A stretch of DNA of 64,000 nucleotides from Aliiglaciecola sp. LCG003 (GTDB taxonomy: Bacteria > Pseudomonadota > Gammaproteobacteria > Enterobacterales > Alteromonadaceae), in assembly GCF_030316135.1 (NCBI RefSeq), contig NZ_CP128185.1:1240001-1304000 (forward strand), given 5' to 3'. The translations under genes and the position numbers were made by a program. Positions 62,400 through 64,000 of this stretch are shown here, piece by piece; positions within the stretch are counted from its first letter, which is position 1, and each line of letters opens with the position of its first letter. The notes beneath the pieces were generated by a model. It was not told the origin of the DNA and searched no databases. It was given only the letters and a program-made list of their open reading frames with translations.

Positions 62400-63191
62400 G
62401 TGATAGATAGCCACTGTCATTTGGACTTTGCTGCATTTGATCGAGATCGCAACGCAGTAATGCAGCGTAGCCAGTCACTTGGCATCTCAGATATTATTAT
62501 TCCAGGGACGCAGGCCAGCCAATGGCCAAATCTTATAGCCTTATGTGAGCAACATACAAATTTACATTTTGCATTGGGTCTTCACCCATATTTCTTGCAA
62601 TCGGCTAGTGACAACGATTTGGACGTTTTACAACATTTGCTGTCACAACAGGCCAAAAAAGTAGTCGCTGTAGGTGAAATAGGTCTGGATTTTTTCGAAA
62701 AAACAGAAGCCGTGAAAAAACGTCAATTGCATTTCTTCGAGCAACAATTGCATATAGCACAACAGCATCACCTACCGGTTATTTTACATCATCGCAATTC
62801 TCATAACGCATTAATACAGTCCATCAAACACTGTAAATTTGGATATGGCGGTGTTATCCATGCTTTTTCCGGTAGCTATCAGCAGGCGTGCACTTATATT
62901 GAACTTGGTTTCAAGTTAGGAGTGGGTGGTACTATAACCTATGAGCGGGCGAGTAAGACCCGTGACGTTATAAAACGTATTCCTCTATCCACTATTTTAT
63001 TAGAAACCGATGCCCCTGACATGCCGTTATTTGGTGCGCAGGGTGAGCGCAATAGCCCCGAGTATTTGCCGCAAATCGCGAAAGTAATAGCCAGCCTCAA
63101 AGGTATCGATATCGAACAAGTGAGCTTGCAAACCGACCAAAATGTGCAGCAGTTATTTGGCATAAACCTTAGTGTTGATTGGCTCTTCTAA
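62400..63191 (+). CDS. TatD-family metal-dependent deoxyribonuclease
   Basis: TIM-barrel hydrolase of 263 aa. Metal ligands: MIDSHCHLDF (HxH), VGEIGLDFFE (Glu), PVILHHRNSHN (His), VIHAFSGSYQQA (His) and LLETDAPDMP (Asp). The family includes 3'-5' DNases and D-aminoacyl-tRNA deacylase-like enzymes (TatD, YcfH, YjjV); this one looks closest to YjjV-type proteins, but I do not assign a symbol. GTG start. The stop codon falls at the edge of the repeat block that follows. Confidence 0.88.
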   Translation: MIDSHCHLDFAAFDRDRNAVMQRSQSLGISDIIIPGTQASQWPNLIALCEQHTNLHFALGLHPYFLQSASDNDLDVLQHLLSQQAKKVVAVGEIGLDFFEKTEAVKKRQLHFFEQQLHIAQQHHLPVILHHRNSHNALIQSIKHCKFGYGGVIHAFSGSYQQACTYIELGFKLGVGGTITYERASKTRDVIKRIPLSTILLETDAPDMPLFGAQGERNSPEYLPQIAKVIASLKGIDIEQVSLQTDQNVQQLFGINLSVDWLF

Positions 63192-63504
63192 TCAGGACAC
63201 CCACTCTTACTCGCTCGTATTCTAATCAGGACACCCACTCTAACTCGCTCGTCAAGTCACCTCTTTTTATAAGGACACCCATTCTAATTCGCTCGAGAAA
63301 TCTGCTTCAAAATTCACATATATGAAATATTTAACGATGGCTGTCCACGTTATTTTGCTCTCGTATTCTAATCAGGACACCCACTCTAACTCGCTCGTCA
63401 AGTCACCTCTTTTTATAAGGACACCCATTCTAATTCGCTCGAGAAATCTGCTTCAAAATTCACATATATGAAATATTTAACGATGGCTGTCCACGTTATT
63501 TTGC
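63187..63504. repeat. Tandem duplication of 145 bp carrying GGACACCCAC/T repeats
   Basis: Bases 63,214-63,358 and 63,360-63,504 appear identical when read side by side (145 bp, period 146). Each copy contains two degenerate units, AGGACACCCACTCTAACTCG and AGGACACCCATTCTAATTCG, plus an opposite-facing GGCTGTCCACGTTATTTTG. A partial extra unit (63,187-63,217) precedes copy one and a further GGTCCACGTTATTTTG follows copy two. The block begins in the last codons of the tatD-like gene. Confidence 0.88.
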
Positions 63505-63659
63505 GTTATTTTGGTCCACGTTATTTTGTGGTAACAACGCCAATGCTAATTAATGCTTATAAAGAGGAGTGGTAGAGGGAGGAACCGGAAGATGATGTGA
63601 TATTCGTTGCCTGACTAGCAATATCAAGGGTGACGGTGAAGTACCGCCACCTTTGGAGC
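63505..63659. other. Intergenic region with no recognised feature
   Basis: The first 25 bp continue the repeat (GGTCCACGTTATTTTG). The remainder has no ORF or clear terminator that I can identify. Confidence 0.5.
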
Positions 63660-64000
63660 TTAAAACGTCATTCGAATGCCAGCAGAGAAGACATCAGCCT
63701 CATCAAAGGATTCGTATATCGCTTCAATTGAAGTAGTTTCAGAAACCTTAAAGGTTGCACCACCACCAAAACCAAACTCCCAATCATCAGCAGTTTCACT
63801 AAACCCGCCTGCACTGGCTGTTGCTTCTAAGCGACCGTAGCTAGGTTGTAAGAAAACACCAAAGTCTTCTGTTACGTTGTATTGACCACGGATGCTAGCC
63901 ACAACGAGCGAATCGATTTCGACATTAACATTAACACCGTATATAGATACGTTATCGTCAGATATACCTGTACCCAGACGTAGGCTCGGCATAAACGTCA
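63660..64000 (-). CDS. Outer-membrane beta-barrel protein (5' part outside window)
   Basis: The C-terminal 113 codons of a barrel protein; the frame is open through the right window edge, so the true start is outside, and the internal ATG at 63,992 is probably not the start. Alternating strands are visible (SLVVASIRGQYNVTEDFGVF, WEFGFGGGATFKVSETTSIE), ending FSAGIRMTF with the terminal Phe expected for BAM-dependent insertion. It resembles small porin-like or OmpA-like barrels; no further assignment is possible. Confidence 0.7.
   Translation of the reverse strand, partial: TFMPSLRLGTGISDDNVSIYGVNVNVEIDSLVVASIRGQYNVTEDFGVFLQPSYGRLEATASAGGFSETADDWEFGFGGGATFKVSETTSIEAIYESFDEADVFSAGIRMTF

Noticed and set aside
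63187-63504. CRISPR array or phage attachment site
   Set aside because: It is a two-copy 145-bp duplication with nested repeats; no spacers, tRNA or integrase are present.

Overview
The window looks like chromosomal DNA of a marine gammaproteobacterium of the Alteromonadales (Paraglaciecola/Glaciecola-like). The basis is gene content and order: ygfZ-sdhE-ygfX, nadB divergent from rpoE-rseABC, then lepA-lepB-rnc-era, together with an exosortase A (XrtA) exopolysaccharide locus. This is inferred from synteny and protein motifs; no database search was run.

Bases 1-39,627 are one large XrtA-type exopolysaccharide (EPS) locus. On the minus strand (3,487 to 1) lie the export genes: an OPX lipoprotein, a Wzz-like chain-length protein, a tyrosine autokinase, and the start of an outer-membrane protein cut by the window edge. 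Divergent from them (3,645-23,707, plus strand) is a long, tightly coupled operon: initiating sugar transferase, deacetylase, FemAB-like protein, glycosyltransferases, the exosortase-EpsI fusion, asparagine-synthase-like amidotransferases, a CapK/PaaK-like adenylating enzyme, an O-antigen-type polymerase, a TPR protein, a beta-propeller-like unknown, a flippase and a second deacetylase. Many genes overlap by 1-14 nt. A 27-codon membrane-peptide ORF fits exactly between two of them.

Bases 23,779-37,803 are an accessory and probably variable block, mostly on the minus strand and visibly more AT-rich in its first half. It holds an acyltransferase, a GT39-like enzyme, a second flippase, six more glycosyltransferases, a sulfotransferase, and an aminotransferase plus acyltransferase pair. 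The two XrtA-associated hydrolases (37,994-39,627) close the locus. The modifications implied are deacetylation, amidation or aminoacylation, O-acylation and sulfation.

Bases 39,763-41,880 encode a membrane-anchored sugar dehydrogenase fused to cytochrome c. An IS110-family (IS1111-like) element follows, with 13-bp inverted repeats and about 390 bp of structured non-coding DNA downstream of the transposase, where a bridge/seek RNA is expected. The element sits among short repeats containing the core GGACACCCAC. The same core recurs at 63,187-63,504 inside a perfect 145-bp tandem duplication.

Bases 43,797-64,000 are mostly core genome: glutathione-dependent formaldehyde detoxification (frmA-fghA), a lipoprotein, an outer-membrane barrel, a FimT-like pilin, nadE-glnB, slyD, ygfZ/sdhE/ygfX, a MaoC-like protein, nadB, rpoE-rseABC with a candidate autoregulatory promoter, lepA, lepB, rnc, era, pdxH and a tatD-family nuclease. 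The window ends inside a second outer-membrane barrel gene. No tRNA, rRNA or CRISPR array was seen.
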